From positions 62,001 through 126,000 of the forward strand of contig NZ_JNZD01000001.1 in NCBI RefSeq assembly GCF_000725495.1: a stretch of DNA of 64,000 nt, written 5' to 3'. Both the position numbers and the translations under genes were made by a program. The notes beneath the pieces were generated by a model, which was not told the DNA's origin, searched no databases, and saw only the letters and a program-made list of their open reading frames with translations. The stretch is from Streptomyces aureus (GTDB lineage: Bacteria; Actinomycetota; Actinomycetes; Streptomycetales; Streptomycetaceae). Position 1 is the stretch's first letter; each line of letters begins with the position of its first letter. Below are positions 36,467 to 44,969 of the stretch, piece after piece.

Positions 36467-38743
36467 ATGCAACTCGCCGCGATCATTGTGTCGCTGGTCC
36501 TGACCGTGATCGGCGTTGCGCTGATCTCGCGGGCCGTCGCGCAGATCTACCGGTTCATCAAGCTCGGCCAGCCCCTGCCGGCCGGCAGCCGCACCGACGA
36601 CTGGAAGTCCCGCAGCATCACGCTGGCCAGGGAGTTCGTCGGCCACACCCGTATGAACCGGTGGGGGATCATCGGCGTCGCGCACTGGTTCGTGGCCGTC
36701 GGCTTCCTGACCCTCGGCCTGACGATCGTCACGGCCTACGGCCAGCTGTTCAAGGCCGACTGGACGCTCCCGATCCTCGGCGGCTTCCTCCCGTACGAGC
36801 TCTACACCGAGTTCATCGCGCTGTTCACGACGCTCGGCATCCTCGTGCTGATCGCCGTCCGGCAGCTGAACCGGCCCTCGAAGCCGGGCCGCAAGTCGCG
36901 CTTCGCCGGCTCCAAGACCGGCCAGGCCTACTTCGTCGAGGCCGTCATCCTCGTCATCGGCCTCGCGATCATGACCCTGCGCGGCCTCGAGGGCGCGATC
37001 CACGGCGTCGACCACTACGAGGCCGCGTACTGGGCCTCGTACCCCCTGGTCGCCGCGTTCAAGGGCCTGAGCCTCGGCACCCTGCAGAACCTGGTCTACC
37101 TGACCGCCATGATCAAGCTCGGCGTCACCATGGGCTGGGCGATCACGGTCGGCCTCAACACCAACATGGGTGTGGCCTGGCACCGCTTCCTCGCCTTCCC
37201 GAACATCTGGTTCAAGCGCGACGCCAAGGGCGCGACCTCGCTCGGCGAGCTGCTCCCCATGACCAGCGGCGGCAAGGCCATCGACTTCACCGACCCCGGT
37301 GAGGACGACGTCTTCGGCGTCTCCCAGGTCGAGCAGTTCTCCTGGAAGGGCCTGCTCGACTTCTCCACCTGCACCGAGTGCGGCCGCTGCCAGTCGCAGT
37401 GCCCCGCCTGGAACACCGGCAAGCCCCTCTCCCCCAAGCTCCTGATCATGTCGCTGCGCGACCACGCGCACGCCAAGGCCCCGTACCTGCTGGCCGGCGG
37501 CGGCAAGACCATGGAGGGCGAGGAGAAGGCGTCCGAGGAGCAGCTCAAGGACGTCCCCGCCGCGGCCCTCGCCGAGGCCGAGCGCCCCCTCATCGGCACC
37601 GCCGAGGAGAACGGCGTCATCGACCCGGACGTCCTGTGGTCCTGCACCACCTGCGGTGCCTGCGTCGAGCAGTGCCCGGTCGACATCGAGCACGTCGACC
37701 ACATCGTCGACATGCGCCGCTACCAGGTGATGATCGAGAGCGCGTTCCCGTCCGAGGCGGGCACGATGCTCAAGAACCTGGAGAAGAAGGGCAACCCCTG
37801 GGGCCTGGCGAAGAAGCAGCGCCTGGAGTGGCTCAAGGAGGTCGAGTTCGAGGTCCCCGTCGTCGGCAAGGACATCGAGGACCTCTCCGAGGTCGAGTAC
37901 CTGTACTGGGTCGGCTGCGCCGGCGCCCTGGAGGACCGGGCCAAGAAGACCACCAAGGCCTTCGCGGAACTGCTGCACATGGCGGGCGTCAAGTTCGCGA
38001 TCATGGGCGGCGACGAGAAGTGCACCGGTGACTCCGCCCGCCGCCTCGGCAACGAGCCCCTGTTCCAGGAGCTCGGCATGGAGAACGTGGCCGCGCTGAA
38101 CATGGCGTTCGGCGAGGACGACGAGGACGAGTCGACCAGGAAGCCGAAGTCGGCGAAGAAGATCGTCGCCACCTGCCCGCACTGCCTCAACACGATCGGC
38201 AACGAGTACCCGCAGCTCGGCGGCGACTACGAGGTCATCCACCACACCCAGCTGCTCCAGCACCTCATCGACGAGGGCAAGCTGCTCCCGGTGACCCCGG
38301 TCGAGGGTCTGATCACGTACCACGACCCCTGCTACCTGGGCCGCCACAACAAGGTCTACACGCCCCCGCGCGAGATCATGTCCGCCGTCCCGGGCCTGCG
38401 CCAGCAGGAGATGCACCGCCACAAGGAGCGCGGCTTCTGCTGCGGCGCCGGCGGCGCGCGGATGTGGATGGAGGAGCGGATCGGCAAGCGCATCAACAAC
38501 GAGCGTGTCGACGAGGCCCTCTCCCTCAACCCCGACATCGTCTCCACCGCCTGCCCGTTCTGCCTCGTCATGCTGACCGACTCGGTCAACGGCAAGAAGA
38601 ACGACGGCAAGGCCAAGGAGTCCGTCCAGGTCGTCGACGTCGCCCAGCTCCTGCTGGAGTCGGTCAAGACGCCGGTCGAGGACGAGCCCCCGGCGGGCAC
38701 GGCCGAGTCGGAGAGCGAGCCCGAGCCGGAGCCGGTGAAGTAG
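36467..38743 (+). CDS. Membrane (Fe-S)-binding oxidoreductase, HdrD/GlpC-like
   Basis: A 758-residue fusion. The N-terminal 260 residues have five or six membrane helices resembling the cytochrome b-type gamma subunit of nitrate reductase. Two 4Fe-4S motifs follow (CTECGRCQSQCPAWN at about 304 and CTTCGACVEQCPVD at about 395). The C-terminal half has two CCG domains (CPHCLNTIGNEYPQLGG and YHDPCYLGRHN with CCGAGGARMWMEE). It probably passes electrons between the quinone pool and a cytoplasmic partner; the partner is not encoded nearby. Widespread in actinobacteria. ATG 36467 is the first in-frame start after the repeat region. Confidence 0.92.
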   Translation: MQLAAIIVSLVLTVIGVALISRAVAQIYRFIKLGQPLPAGSRTDDWKSRSITLAREFVGHTRMNRWGIIGVAHWFVAVGFLTLGLTIVTAYGQLFKADWTLPILGGFLPYELYTEFIALFTTLGILVLIAVRQLNRPSKPGRKSRFAGSKTGQAYFVEAVILVIGLAIMTLRGLEGAIHGVDHYEAAYWASYPLVAAFKGLSLGTLQNLVYLTAMIKLGVTMGWAITVGLNTNMGVAWHRFLAFPNIWFKRDAKGATSLGELLPMTSGGKAIDFTDPGEDDVFGVSQVEQFSWKGLLDFSTCTECGRCQSQCPAWNTGKPLSPKLLIMSLRDHAHAKAPYLLAGGGKTMEGEEKASEEQLKDVPAAALAEAERPLIGTAEENGVIDPDVLWSCTTCGACVEQCPVDIEHVDHIVDMRRYQVMIESAFPSEAGTMLKNLEKKGNPWGLAKKQRLEWLKEVEFEVPVVGKDIEDLSEVEYLYWVGCAGALEDRAKKTTKAFAELLHMAGVKFAIMGGDEKCTGDSARRLGNEPLFQELGMENVAALNMAFGEDDEDESTRKPKSAKKIVATCPHCLNTIGNEYPQLGGDYEVIHHTQLLQHLIDEGKLLPVTPVEGLITYHDPCYLGRHNKVYTPPREIMSAVPGLRQQEMHRHKERGFCCGAGGARMWMEERIGKRINNERVDEALSLNPDIVSTACPFCLVMLTDSVNGKKNDGKAKESVQVVDVAQLLLESVKTPVEDEPPAGTAESESEPEPEPVK

Positions 38744-39236
38744 CCGTCCCGCCGTCCCGTCCGGACGACCGTCCGGCACGACTGTCTGAACAGCCGCCTG
38801 ACCCGGCCGTCAGGCACCGCCGACCGGCCCGGTCCGGACCGGCGGAACCGGCGCCCCCGTGCTCCTCGGAGCACGGGGGCGCCGCCGTGTCCGGCCCCGT
38901 GCCGTCGGCCCCGCCCGCTCCCCGAGCGGGTGGGCGCCCCGGAGTCATCGGGGACCGCCTGTCCCCCGGTCGGGTGGGCGTCCCGGCGTCATCGGACCCC
39001 GCCCGCGACCCGCGCGACCTCACGTCCCGGAGTCATCGGGCCCCGTCCGTCCCCCGGGCGGCCCCACGTCAAGGGGCCTTCCGCGGGCCCCGCGTCCCGC
39101 TCCCGCCCGCTCCCTTCCCGCCCCCGTAAGGGCAGCCCGCGAGGGCCCTTAGGGGATGTCACAGCTCGGCCCCAATGCCGGGCCCGTTGCCCCGGGGCCG
39201 ACACGTCACTCTCCGGGACCAGGTACGTTCGATGAC
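38744..39236. other. Intergenic region with hairpin and 45-base repeats
   Basis: About 490 bases without a gene. A terminator-like hairpin is at 38850-38883. Between 38930 and 39060 the block GTCCCGGAGTCATCGG with flanking CCCCG occurs three times at 42- to 46-base spacing. The end of the region is the likely promoter of the Yip1-like gene (TACGTT at 39223-39228, eight bases before the GTG). Confidence 0.6.
38850..38883 (+). terminator. Terminator downstream of the Fe-S oxidoreductase gene
   Basis: A perfect 14-base-pair stem GGCGCCCCCGTGCT with a CCTCGG loop, 107 bases after the stop codon. Confidence 0.7.
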
Positions 39237-40202
39237 GTGGCTGGATTCAGGATCGGACGTGGGGGCCGGGAAAACCGTGCCCCGCAAGGGCGACCGCAAC
39301 AACAACCGTACGGACAGTCCTCCCAGGGGCGCGGGCAGCAGTCCCCCCGGGGAGGCGGGCAGCAGCCGTACGGCTACCCGCCCGCGCCCTCGCAGCCGCA
39401 GTACGGGGGACAGCAGCCGTACGGCGGCCGGCAGGGCGCTCAGCCCCACCGGGGCGGACCCCAGGGCGGCTGGCCCCAGGGCGGCGGACAGGGCGGCGGG
39501 TACGGCGAGCCGGAGTACTTCGGTGACGGCCACCCGCAGCAGGGCCCGGACCCGTACGCGGCCAACAGCCCCGGCCACACGCAGGCCTTCTCGATCGGCG
39601 AGGACCCCTACAACCAGGGGGACACCTACCGGGCGGGCCAGGCGGCCGCTCCGCCGGTCGGCCCGCGGCTGCACTGGAAGGACCTGCTCCGGGGCATAGT
39701 CATGGCCCCCGGCCGGACCTTCCTCCAGATGCGCGACTACACGATGTGGGCCCCGGCCCTCACCGTGACCTTCCTCTACGGCCTGCTGGCGGTCTTCGGC
39801 TTCGACGGGGCCCGCGAGGACGCGATCAACGCGACGCTCTCCAACGCCGTCCCGATCGTCCTGACGACCGCCGTGGCCCTCGTGCTCAGCACGTTCATTC
39901 TGGGCGTGGTCACCCACACCCTGGCCCGCCAGCTGGGCGGTGACGGCGCCTGGCAGCCCACGGTCGGCCTCTCCATGCTGATCATGTCCATCACGGACAC
40001 CCCGCGCCTGCTGATCGCCATGTTCCTCGGCGGCGACGCGTCCTTCGTGAAGCTCCTCGGCTGGGTCACCTGGGTCGCCGCGGGCGCCCTGCTGACGATG
40101 ATGGTCTCCAAGTCCCACGACCTCCCGTGGCCGAAGGCCCTCGCCGCGTCCTCCATCCAGCTGATCGCGATCCTGTCGATCATCAAGCTCGGCACGTTCT
40201 GA
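39237..40202 (+). CDS. Yip1-family membrane protein with Gln/Gly-rich N terminus
   Basis: A 321-residue protein. Residues 1-145 are disordered and rich in Gln, Pro, Gly and Tyr (repeated QQPYG). The C-terminal 170 residues have a Yip1-type domain with five helices, starting LHWKDLLRGIVMAPGRTFLQ and including YGLLAVFGFDGAREDAINAT. Function unknown; in actinobacteria these are conserved single-copy proteins. I take GTG 39237 (VAGFRIGRG) as the start rather than an upstream ATG at 39156, because conserved sequence begins there and a -10-like TACGTT suggests a leaderless mRNA. Confidence 0.82.
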   Translation: MAGFRIGRGGRENRAPQGRPQQQPYGQSSQGRGQQSPRGGGQQPYGYPPAPSQPQYGGQQPYGGRQGAQPHRGGPQGGWPQGGGQGGGYGEPEYFGDGHPQQGPDPYAANSPGHTQAFSIGEDPYNQGDTYRAGQAAAPPVGPRLHWKDLLRGIVMAPGRTFLQMRDYTMWAPALTVTFLYGLLAVFGFDGAREDAINATLSNAVPIVLTTAVALVLSTFILGVVTHTLARQLGGDGAWQPTVGLSMLIMSITDTPRLLIAMFLGGDASFVKLLGWVTWVAAGALLTMMVSKSHDLPWPKALAASSIQLIAILSIIKLGTF

Positions 40203-40236
40203 CCCACCGGCGCCGCACGCGCCGCCCAGAACCCAC

Positions 40237-40274
40237 GAAAGGGGCTCCCGACCACACGGCCGGGAGCCCCTTTC
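40237..40274. terminator. Bidirectional terminator between Yip1-like gene and phosphoribosyltransferase gene
   Basis: A perfect 14-base-pair stem GAAAGGGGCTCCCG with a 10-base loop, flanked by A and T residues so that both strands end in a short U run. Confidence 0.9.
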
Positions 40275-40339
40275 ACGTCACATCAGACGCGCTTCACGTC
40301 GCATCATGCCCGCTTCACGCACGCGGCGGCGCTCCGCTC

Positions 40340-40843
40340 CTACGAGTCGAGCACCTGGCCCTCCCGCCTCACGACGGGGGGTTCGACGCTCCACGGGAAG
40401 TTGATCCAGTCGTCGGTGCGCTTCCAGACGTACTCGCACTTCACGAGCGACTGGGTCTTCTCGTAGATCACGGCGCTGCGGACCTCGGCGACCTCGCCGA
40501 CGCAGAAGTCGTGCACGAGCTTGAGCGTCTTGCCCGTGTCGGCGACGTCGTCGGTGATCAGGACCTTCTTGTCGGAGAAGTCGATCGCGTTGGGGACGGG
40601 GGCGAGCATCACCGGCATCTCCAGCGTCGTCCCCACCCCCGTGTAGAACTCGACGTTCACCAGGTGGATGTTCTTGCAGTCGAGGGCGTAGGCGAGCCCG
40701 CCCGCGACGAACACACCGCCCCGGGCGATCGAGAGCACGATGTCGGGCTCGTAGCCGTCGTCGGCGATCGTCTGGGCGAGTTCGCGTACGGCGACGCCGA
40801 ACCCTTCGTAGGTGAGGTTCTCGCGCGCGGGAGACATCGTCAT
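40340..40843 (-). CDS. Purine-type phosphoribosyltransferase
   Basis: A 167-residue type I phosphoribosyltransferase. The PRPP loop is VLITDDVADTGKTLKLV (about 95-111), and VLSIARGGVFVAGGLAYALD is the first-loop segment. It resembles xanthine/hypoxanthine enzymes (Gpt-like) that salvage purine bases with PRPP. The C-terminal INFPWSVEPP is typical of this group (as in archaeal and actinobacterial Gpt-like proteins). ATG 40843 (or the next ATG six bases later) follows GAGG. Four bases separate it from the dcd stop, so the two form an operon for nucleotide metabolism. Confidence 0.88.
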   Translation of the reverse strand: MTMSPARENLTYEGFGVAVRELAQTIADDGYEPDIVLSIARGGVFVAGGLAYALDCKNIHLVNVEFYTGVGTTLEMPVMLAPVPNAIDFSDKKVLITDDVADTGKTLKLVHDFCVGEVAEVRSAVIYEKTQSLVKCEYVWKRTDDWINFPWSVEPPVVRREGQVLDS

Positions 40844-40847
40844 CGCC

Positions 40848-41423
40848 TCAGACCTGGGTGCGGTGGAAGTTCATGTAGGACCGCGAGGGCGTCGGCCCGC
40901 GCTGACCCTGGTAGCGGGAGCCGTACCGCTCGCTGCCGTACGGGAACTCGGCCGGCGAGCTGAGCCGGAACATGCACAGCTGCCCGATCTTCATCCCCGG
41001 CCACAGCTTGATCGGCAGGGTCGCGAGGTTGGACAGCTCGAGGGTGACGTGCCCGGAGAAACCGGGGTCGATGAACCCGGCGGTGGAGTGCGTGACCAGG
41101 CCCAGGCGTCCGAGCGAGCTCTTGCCCTCGAGGCGCGAGGCGAGGTCGTCGGGCAGCGAGATGACCTCGTACGTGCTGGCGAGGACGAACTCTCCGGGGT
41201 GGAGGATGAACGGCTCGTCGCCCTCGGGCTCGACGAGCCGCGTGAGGTCCGCCTGCTCGACCGACGGGTCGATGTGGGGGTAGCGGTGGTTCTCGAACAC
41301 CCGGAAGTAGCGGTCGAGACGCACGTCGATGCTCGACGGCTGCACCATGGATTCGTCGTAGGGGTCGATGCGGACCCGCCCGGCGTCGATCTCGGCCCGG
41401 ATGTCCTTGTCTGAGAGAAGCAC
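40848..41423 (-). CDS. dcd: dCTP deaminase
   Basis: A 191-residue trimeric deaminase that turns dCTP into dUTP (or directly dUMP in bifunctional forms) to feed dTTP synthesis. Signatures: [15 protein letters not shown] at the N terminus, [37 protein letters not shown] with the catalytic Glu region following [13 protein letters not shown], and [17 protein letters not shown]. Length matches the actinobacterial enzyme. First gene of the dcd-phosphoribosyltransferase pair. Confidence 0.97.
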   Translation of the reverse strand: MLLSDKDIRAEIDAGRVRIDPYDESMVQPSSIDVRLDRYFRVFENHRYPHIDPSVEQADLTRLVEPEGDEPFILHPGEFVLASTYEVISLPDDLASRLEGKSSLGRLGLVTHSTAGFIDPGFSGHVTLELSNLATLPIKLWPGMKIGQLCMFRLSSPAEFPYGSERYGSRYQGQRGPTPSRSYMNFHRTQV

Positions 41424-41517
41424 GTCCTGAGGATACGCAAGGGGCGCGGAGCCCCCACAATCGTGACGGCCCGCGCCCCTGTCCTACAGCAGCTGCCACA
41501 GCCGCTGCCACTGCGTC

Positions 41518-41688
41518 CTACTGCTCCGACACCGCCTTCTCCAAGGCCACCGGCACCACACTGCGGAGCCGGGCGCACCGCGGGCACCGGAGCAGCCGGC
41601 CGGGGCCGAGCCGCTCGGCCTGCTGCATCGGGAACGAAGCGGTGCTGAACACGTGCCCCTCGGCACAACGGACGACGGTGCGCTCCAT
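41518..41688 (-). CDS. Small zinc-ribbon protein
   Basis: A 56-residue protein with a four-ligand zinc-ribbon pattern: RCAEGHVF supplies C-x3-H and RCPRCARLR supplies C-x2-C. The chain opens MERTVVRCAEGH. Such small ribbons are usually nucleic-acid or protein adaptors; role unknown. The ATG at 41688 has only a weak GGGACT upstream. It lies between dcd and the tRNA gene, on the dcd strand. The 270 bases from here to the tRNA hold no gene that I recognise. Confidence 0.6.
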   Translation of the reverse strand: MERTVVRCAEGHVFSTASFPMQQAERLGPGRLLRCPRCARLRSVVPVALEKAVSEQ

Positions 41689-41914
41689 CAAGTCCCAGAG
41701 TCCCTTCCCCAAGAGCCGTTGCCCGGCTGATGCCCTGACAACGAAAGCCACATTACGGGAGGAAGGGGACGGCTCTCCAGGCGGCACTCCGACCCCGCCG
41801 AGACCGACTCCGACGTCCCCACCGTACGCCCCAACTCCGGTCCCCCGCAGCCTCATCGGGCCCCCGGAAAACACACGGGCCCCACGGTTTCGACGCCGGG
41901 GGGCGGGCATGAGG

Positions 41915-41920
41915 TACAGT
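41915..41920 (+). promoter_or_regulatory. Possible -10 of the tRNA-Gly promoter
   Basis: TACAGT lies 38 bases before the mature tRNA 5' end, with a weak TTCGAC about 20 bases further upstream. The spacing is longer than usual, so this is tentative. Confidence 0.35.
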
Positions 41921-41958
41921 GAGCGAGCATTCGGACACCGGCTCGGCCGACGTCTTAC

Positions 41959-42032
41959 GCGGGTGTAGTTTAGTGGTAGAACATCAGCTTCCCAAGCTGA
42001 GAGTGCGAGTTCGATTCTCGTCACCCGCTCCA
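41959..42032 (+). tRNA. tRNA-Gly (anticodon CCC), with encoded CCA
   Basis: The cloverleaf folds cleanly: acceptor GCGGGTG with CACCCGC, anticodon arm TCAGC-TTCCCAA-GCTGA, giving anticodon CCC, and T arm containing GTTCGATTC. The discriminator is T at 42029, and CCA is encoded at 42030-42032. It reads GGG glycine codons. A terminator follows. Accessory genes start shortly downstream. Confidence 0.96.
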
Positions 42033-42037
42033 TGTGA

Positions 42038-42070
42038 AACCCCCAGGTCGATGACCCGGGGGTTCTTTGT
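42038..42070 (+). terminator. Terminator of tRNA-Gly
   Basis: AACCCCC pairs with GGGGGTT and encloses GGTC-GAT-GACC, followed by CTTTGTTG. Immediately downstream of the tRNA. Confidence 0.85.
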
Positions 42071-42356
42071 TGTCCAGACCAATGGACGACCGCCACGTCC
42101 AGCACCTCGGCAACGGATGATGCTTGGAGCCGAGCCCACTGCATCGCCCTTGTTTCCAAGGCGTGTTGCCTTCGGTGTGGCAGCAATGGCCATCTGCACG
42201 GTGCGCCTGTCGTCACCGTTCCGTCACAAGCAGTCGCCGCACTGAACCTTGCCGCTCTCCCGCCCTATCTGCACTCACGTACCACGACCACACGTACCGC
42301 GGGGCGACAACCGACGACCGAAACCCGCGGACGAGACGACTCAGGGGGACGACAAC

Positions 42357-42926
42357 ATGCGTCACAACAACGGCATTCGCAGGGCGGCTCTGGCGACGAC
42401 GGCGGTCACGGCCGTCGCGGCGGCGGTGACCGGCATCCTGCCCGGCACCGCCATGGCGGCGAGCACCACCACCTCTACCCCGCCGCCCGCTTGTTCGGCC
42501 TCCGCCCTCCAGGTCAGCGCCCGGCAGGCCGCCCACCCGCCCGTCGGGACCGGTACCGGGGCGGCGGTCGTGCAGTTCACCAACGTCTCCCGGAAGACGT
42601 GCGTCCTGAAGGGCCATCCGACGGTCGCGGGCGCCGGCAACGGCTCCCCCGCCCACAACACCCCGCTCAAGGTCACCCCCACCGGCAGGGCGGCCACCGT
42701 GACGGTCCGGCCGCACGGCAAGGCGTGGGTGAAGCTGACCTTCGTCCAGGTCCAGGGGGAGGGCGACGGCTACTGCGTGTCGGGCAAGACCCCGGCGGTG
42801 TATCCGACGATGGTCATCGGGCTGCCGCACTCCGGGAAGCACCAGGTCGCCCTGAACGACGGGTGGTGGGCCGAGTGCGACAACAAGGTGACCGCCACCC
42901 CGGTCTCGGCGGTCAAGCCTTCCTGA
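42357..42926 (+). CDS. Secreted DUF4232 domain protein
   Basis: A 189-residue exported protein: Sec signal peptide of about 34 residues ending PGTAMAA, a Ser/Thr/Pro linker, then a DUF4232 beta-domain with CSASALQVSARQ and VVQFTNVSRKTCVLKGHPTV, and late Cys residues in GYCVSG and WWAECDN. The four Cys probably form two disulphides outside the cell. Function unknown; streptomycetes carry many copies. ATG 42357 follows GGGGGAC. Confidence 0.87.
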   Translation: MRHNNGIRRAALATTAVTAVAAAVTGILPGTAMAASTTTSTPPPACSASALQVSARQAAHPPVGTGTGAAVVQFTNVSRKTCVLKGHPTVAGAGNGSPAHNTPLKVTPTGRAATVTVRPHGKAWVKLTFVQVQGEGDGYCVSGKTPAVYPTMVIGLPHSGKHQVALNDGWWAECDNKVTATPVSAVKPS

Positions 42927-43016
42927 CCCCGGTCCCCACAAATCGAGCAGCCTGCATGCCTGCATGACGATCGCAGGGCTCTGACCTGCACGTTTACGCG
43001 GAACTGCACATAGGTA

Positions 43017-43063
43017 CAGGTCAGCGACTCAATGCACCTTCGGCGCGCTGAGTCGCTGACCTG
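43017..43063. repeat. 15-base inverted repeat
   Basis: CAGGTCAGCGACTCA and its exact complement flank a 17-base spacer in a 245-base gene-free stretch. It could be the terminator of the DUF4232 gene or a recombination or operator site. There is no U run. Confidence 0.6.
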
Positions 43064-43171
43064 CGGTGATCAAACTCCGCTGACACAAACTCGTGTCCAT
43101 CAAAGTGCGATGGCGAGAGCTACGGATCAAATGCTGACGGCCCCGATGGGGCCTGCGAGAGACTCGGGCCC

Positions 43172-43510
43172 ATGGGTATCGACCTGGAGCTGCACTCCGC
43201 ACGGCCAACGCGAAACTGGCGCACATCCCGAGCAACACTCCTCAGTAGCTCGTACGGGCACGGGGACGCGTTGGCCGATGCGCTCGGCTCCCTACGACTG
43301 CTGGGCGTGCCTGGGCGGCTCACGGCTGTTGATCCGTACCGAGACACGTTGATGAACGAGCAGGAGGCCGCCGTCGCACTCACCGAGATCAGCGGTCTGC
43401 GCCAACAGTGCAGCGATCAGCACCAGGTCGCTGCACTGGACGACCTCGCAACGCAACTACAGCAGTGCGCCAAGACCCCCGGCAGCTACCTGTGGTTCCA
43501 GGGCGACTGA
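43172..43510 (+). CDS. Hypothetical protein, unrecognised
   Basis: A 112-residue soluble protein without any family I know. It starts MGIDLELHSARPTRNWRTSR, has a central SSSYGHGDALADALGSLRLL, and an amphipathic helix ALTEISGLRQQCSDQHQV with C-terminal GSYLWFQGD. Codon use is clearly less GC-extreme than in the flanking core genes, which fits horizontally acquired DNA. GAGAGACT lies upstream of the ATG as a possible ribosome site. Confidence 0.6.
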   Translation: MGIDLELHSARPTRNWRTSRATLLSSSYGHGDALADALGSLRLLGVPGRLTAVDPYRDTLMNEQEAAVALTEISGLRQQCSDQHQVAALDDLATQLQQCAKTPGSYLWFQGD

Positions 43511-43569
43511 ACGCGAGCCACAACCGTGCCAGAACGAGGATCTTCCGCCTCGACCGTCCTCTGCTGCTC

Positions 43570-43689
43570 ATGCCAGGAGATCGAGTCTCCATGGACGGCG
43601 GCCGTCTGCTCGTGCGACGGGCCGGCGGCCGGGAGGAATACCCGACAGCCGACCTCGCTCCGTGGTGCCGGCGTTGGCGGCTCATCTGA
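43570..43689 (+). CDS. Possible 39-residue protein
   Basis: A short frame beginning MPGDRVSMDGGRLLVRRAGG and ending in PWCRRWRLI. The frame extends upstream without a good start, and third positions favour G/C. It could be a microprotein or the remnant of a longer gene. Weak support. Confidence 0.3.
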   Translation: MPGDRVSMDGGRLLVRRAGGREEYPTADLAPWCRRWRLI

Positions 43690-43837
43690 CGGCCATGAAC
43701 TTTCCGATGTCTCAAGATCGTCAACAGCGCCCGAACCTCCCACCCGGCACAGGGCCTGCGGGGGCGCCCTGTCATGATGAGCGGCCGCCAGGACCGCACG
43801 GGTCTTTGGAAGAGTCCGCGGAAGAAGAGAAGGCACG

Positions 43838-44413
43838 ATGCGATTTCCATGGCGCCGACGGCCGGCCGAGCGATCTAGGCGACTGCTTGACGCTGCGGAG
43901 ATCAGGCCCGGATCGACGGATGACGGCAACGACCAGGACGTCTGTCGAGAGGTCGCCTATCGAGTCGCCCAGCGCAACTCCGCCGCGGTCACCGAGGTTC
44001 TGGCGATCGTGGAGGAACTGCTCGGGGACGAGGCGAACCACGAGTTCGTCACCTCACTGCTGGAGAACATCCAGAACCTTGTGTCGCACGGTCTCGACAC
44101 GCTCTGGTCGCCCGACGAGGTGTACGCCCTGCTGGGTCCCCGCAGTGCAGTCTGCTGGAGCACCCTGACCGACTACTGGACCGCGGTGGCCGATTGGTGC
44201 GCCCGTACCGGCCTGCCGTTGGAGCCTGTCGAACCGCTTCTCACCATCCAGAACGAGCAGCTGAAGGTGCTTTTGTGGACAGGGAACCGGACCCTGTCCA
44301 CTGGGGAGAAGCTCGGGCTCGCACAGGCAGTCCGTTACGAGCAGGCCAACGGGGTTTCCATACCCAGCTATAGCCACATCGCGGTGGCACTGCGTAGTAC
44401 CGGACAACAATGA
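43838..44413 (+). CDS. Hypothetical protein, unrecognised
   Basis: A 191-residue mostly helical soluble protein of no known family. An Arg-rich N terminus (MRFPWRRRPAERSRRLLDAA) leads to VAQRNSAAVTEVLAIVEELL, DTLWSPDEVYALLGPRSAV, and a C-terminal GEKLGLAQAVRYEQANGV. AGAAGAGAAGG upstream is a fair ribosome site. Its stop overlaps the next gene's start as ATGA, which points to a two-gene unit. Codon use is intermediate. Confidence 0.6.
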   Translation: MRFPWRRRPAERSRRLLDAAEIRPGSTDDGNDQDVCREVAYRVAQRNSAAVTEVLAIVEELLGDEANHEFVTSLLENIQNLVSHGLDTLWSPDEVYALLGPRSAVCWSTLTDYWTAVADWCARTGLPLEPVEPLLTIQNEQLKVLLWTGNRTLSTGEKLGLAQAVRYEQANGVSIPSYSHIAVALRSTGQQ

Positions 44414-44679
44414 TCCTGCTCGGACCCGTAGCCAGCCAGTTCGACCACGCGGACCGCTGCCCGACGTGCATGGATGCGATCACGTCGTGGTCTACCTGGG
44501 AACACCAGATCGTCCGCTGCGAGGTAGGTCATGAGGTCCGTCGCGTATTTCGAGTCGCCCTCGATGAGCGCTTCAGCCACCTCGGCCGGCGAGTCGGGGC
44601 CAGTAGCCCCGGGCACGGCGTACTGCTCCCCATCCCGTTCGGCCTCGACAACGAGAGTCCGGATCTGCTCCTCCGCTGA
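44410..44679 (+). CDS. Small CxxC protein, translationally coupled to the previous gene
   Basis: An 89-residue product whose first half has zinc-ribbon spacing: RCPTCMDA gives C-x2-C and RCEVGHEV gives C-x3-H. The second half carries no motif. Its ATG at 44410 overlaps the previous stop by four bases (ATGA). A minus-strand frame at 44616-44368 overlaps it with comparable codon bias, so the assignment is uncertain. No known family. Confidence 0.5.
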   Translation: MILLGPVASQFDHADRCPTCMDAITSWSTWEHQIVRCEVGHEVRRVFRVALDERFSHLGRRVGASSPGHGVLLPIPFGLDNESPDLLLR

Positions 44680-44758
44680 ACCCTGAGCCTCAGGCGAGAC
44701 GCGGCCGAAGACCCCTCGTGGCGGATCATCCCAACTGATCGATCACGGACCCGGTCGA

Positions 44759-44908
44759 TCACTCGTGAGGGCGACGCCGCCTGTGTCGAACCCAGTCGGT
44801 GACCAAGAAGCCTGCCGCGACGAGGAGCAGCATCAAGGCACCGAGCACCACAGTGACCCCCGCCGCAACAGCGGGCATCACCCACCAGTACGCATCGTCG
44901 TCCTGCAC
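44759..44908 (-). CDS. Small single-pass membrane protein
   Basis: A 49-residue protein with one hydrophobic helix (MPAVAAGVTVVLGALMLLLV) and a positively charged C terminus (RHRRRRPHE). GTG 44908 has GGAGGGGG just upstream, which I prefer to a TTG 60 bases earlier. Function unknown. Convergent with the preceding plus-strand genes. Confidence 0.55.
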   Translation of the reverse strand: MQDDDAYWWVMPAVAAGVTVVLGALMLLLVAAGFLVTDWVRHRRRRPHE

Positions 44909-44969
44909 GCCTGCCCCCTCCGTCCACTCATCCTCGACGTCCAGAGATCGCGAAAGGTTCCTGTCCAAG

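Noticed and set aside
44368..44616. Minus-strand frame opposite the small CxxC gene
   Set aside because: Its first half has good codon bias, but the plus-strand frame has the ATGA coupling and zinc-ribbon spacing; kept as a caveat only.
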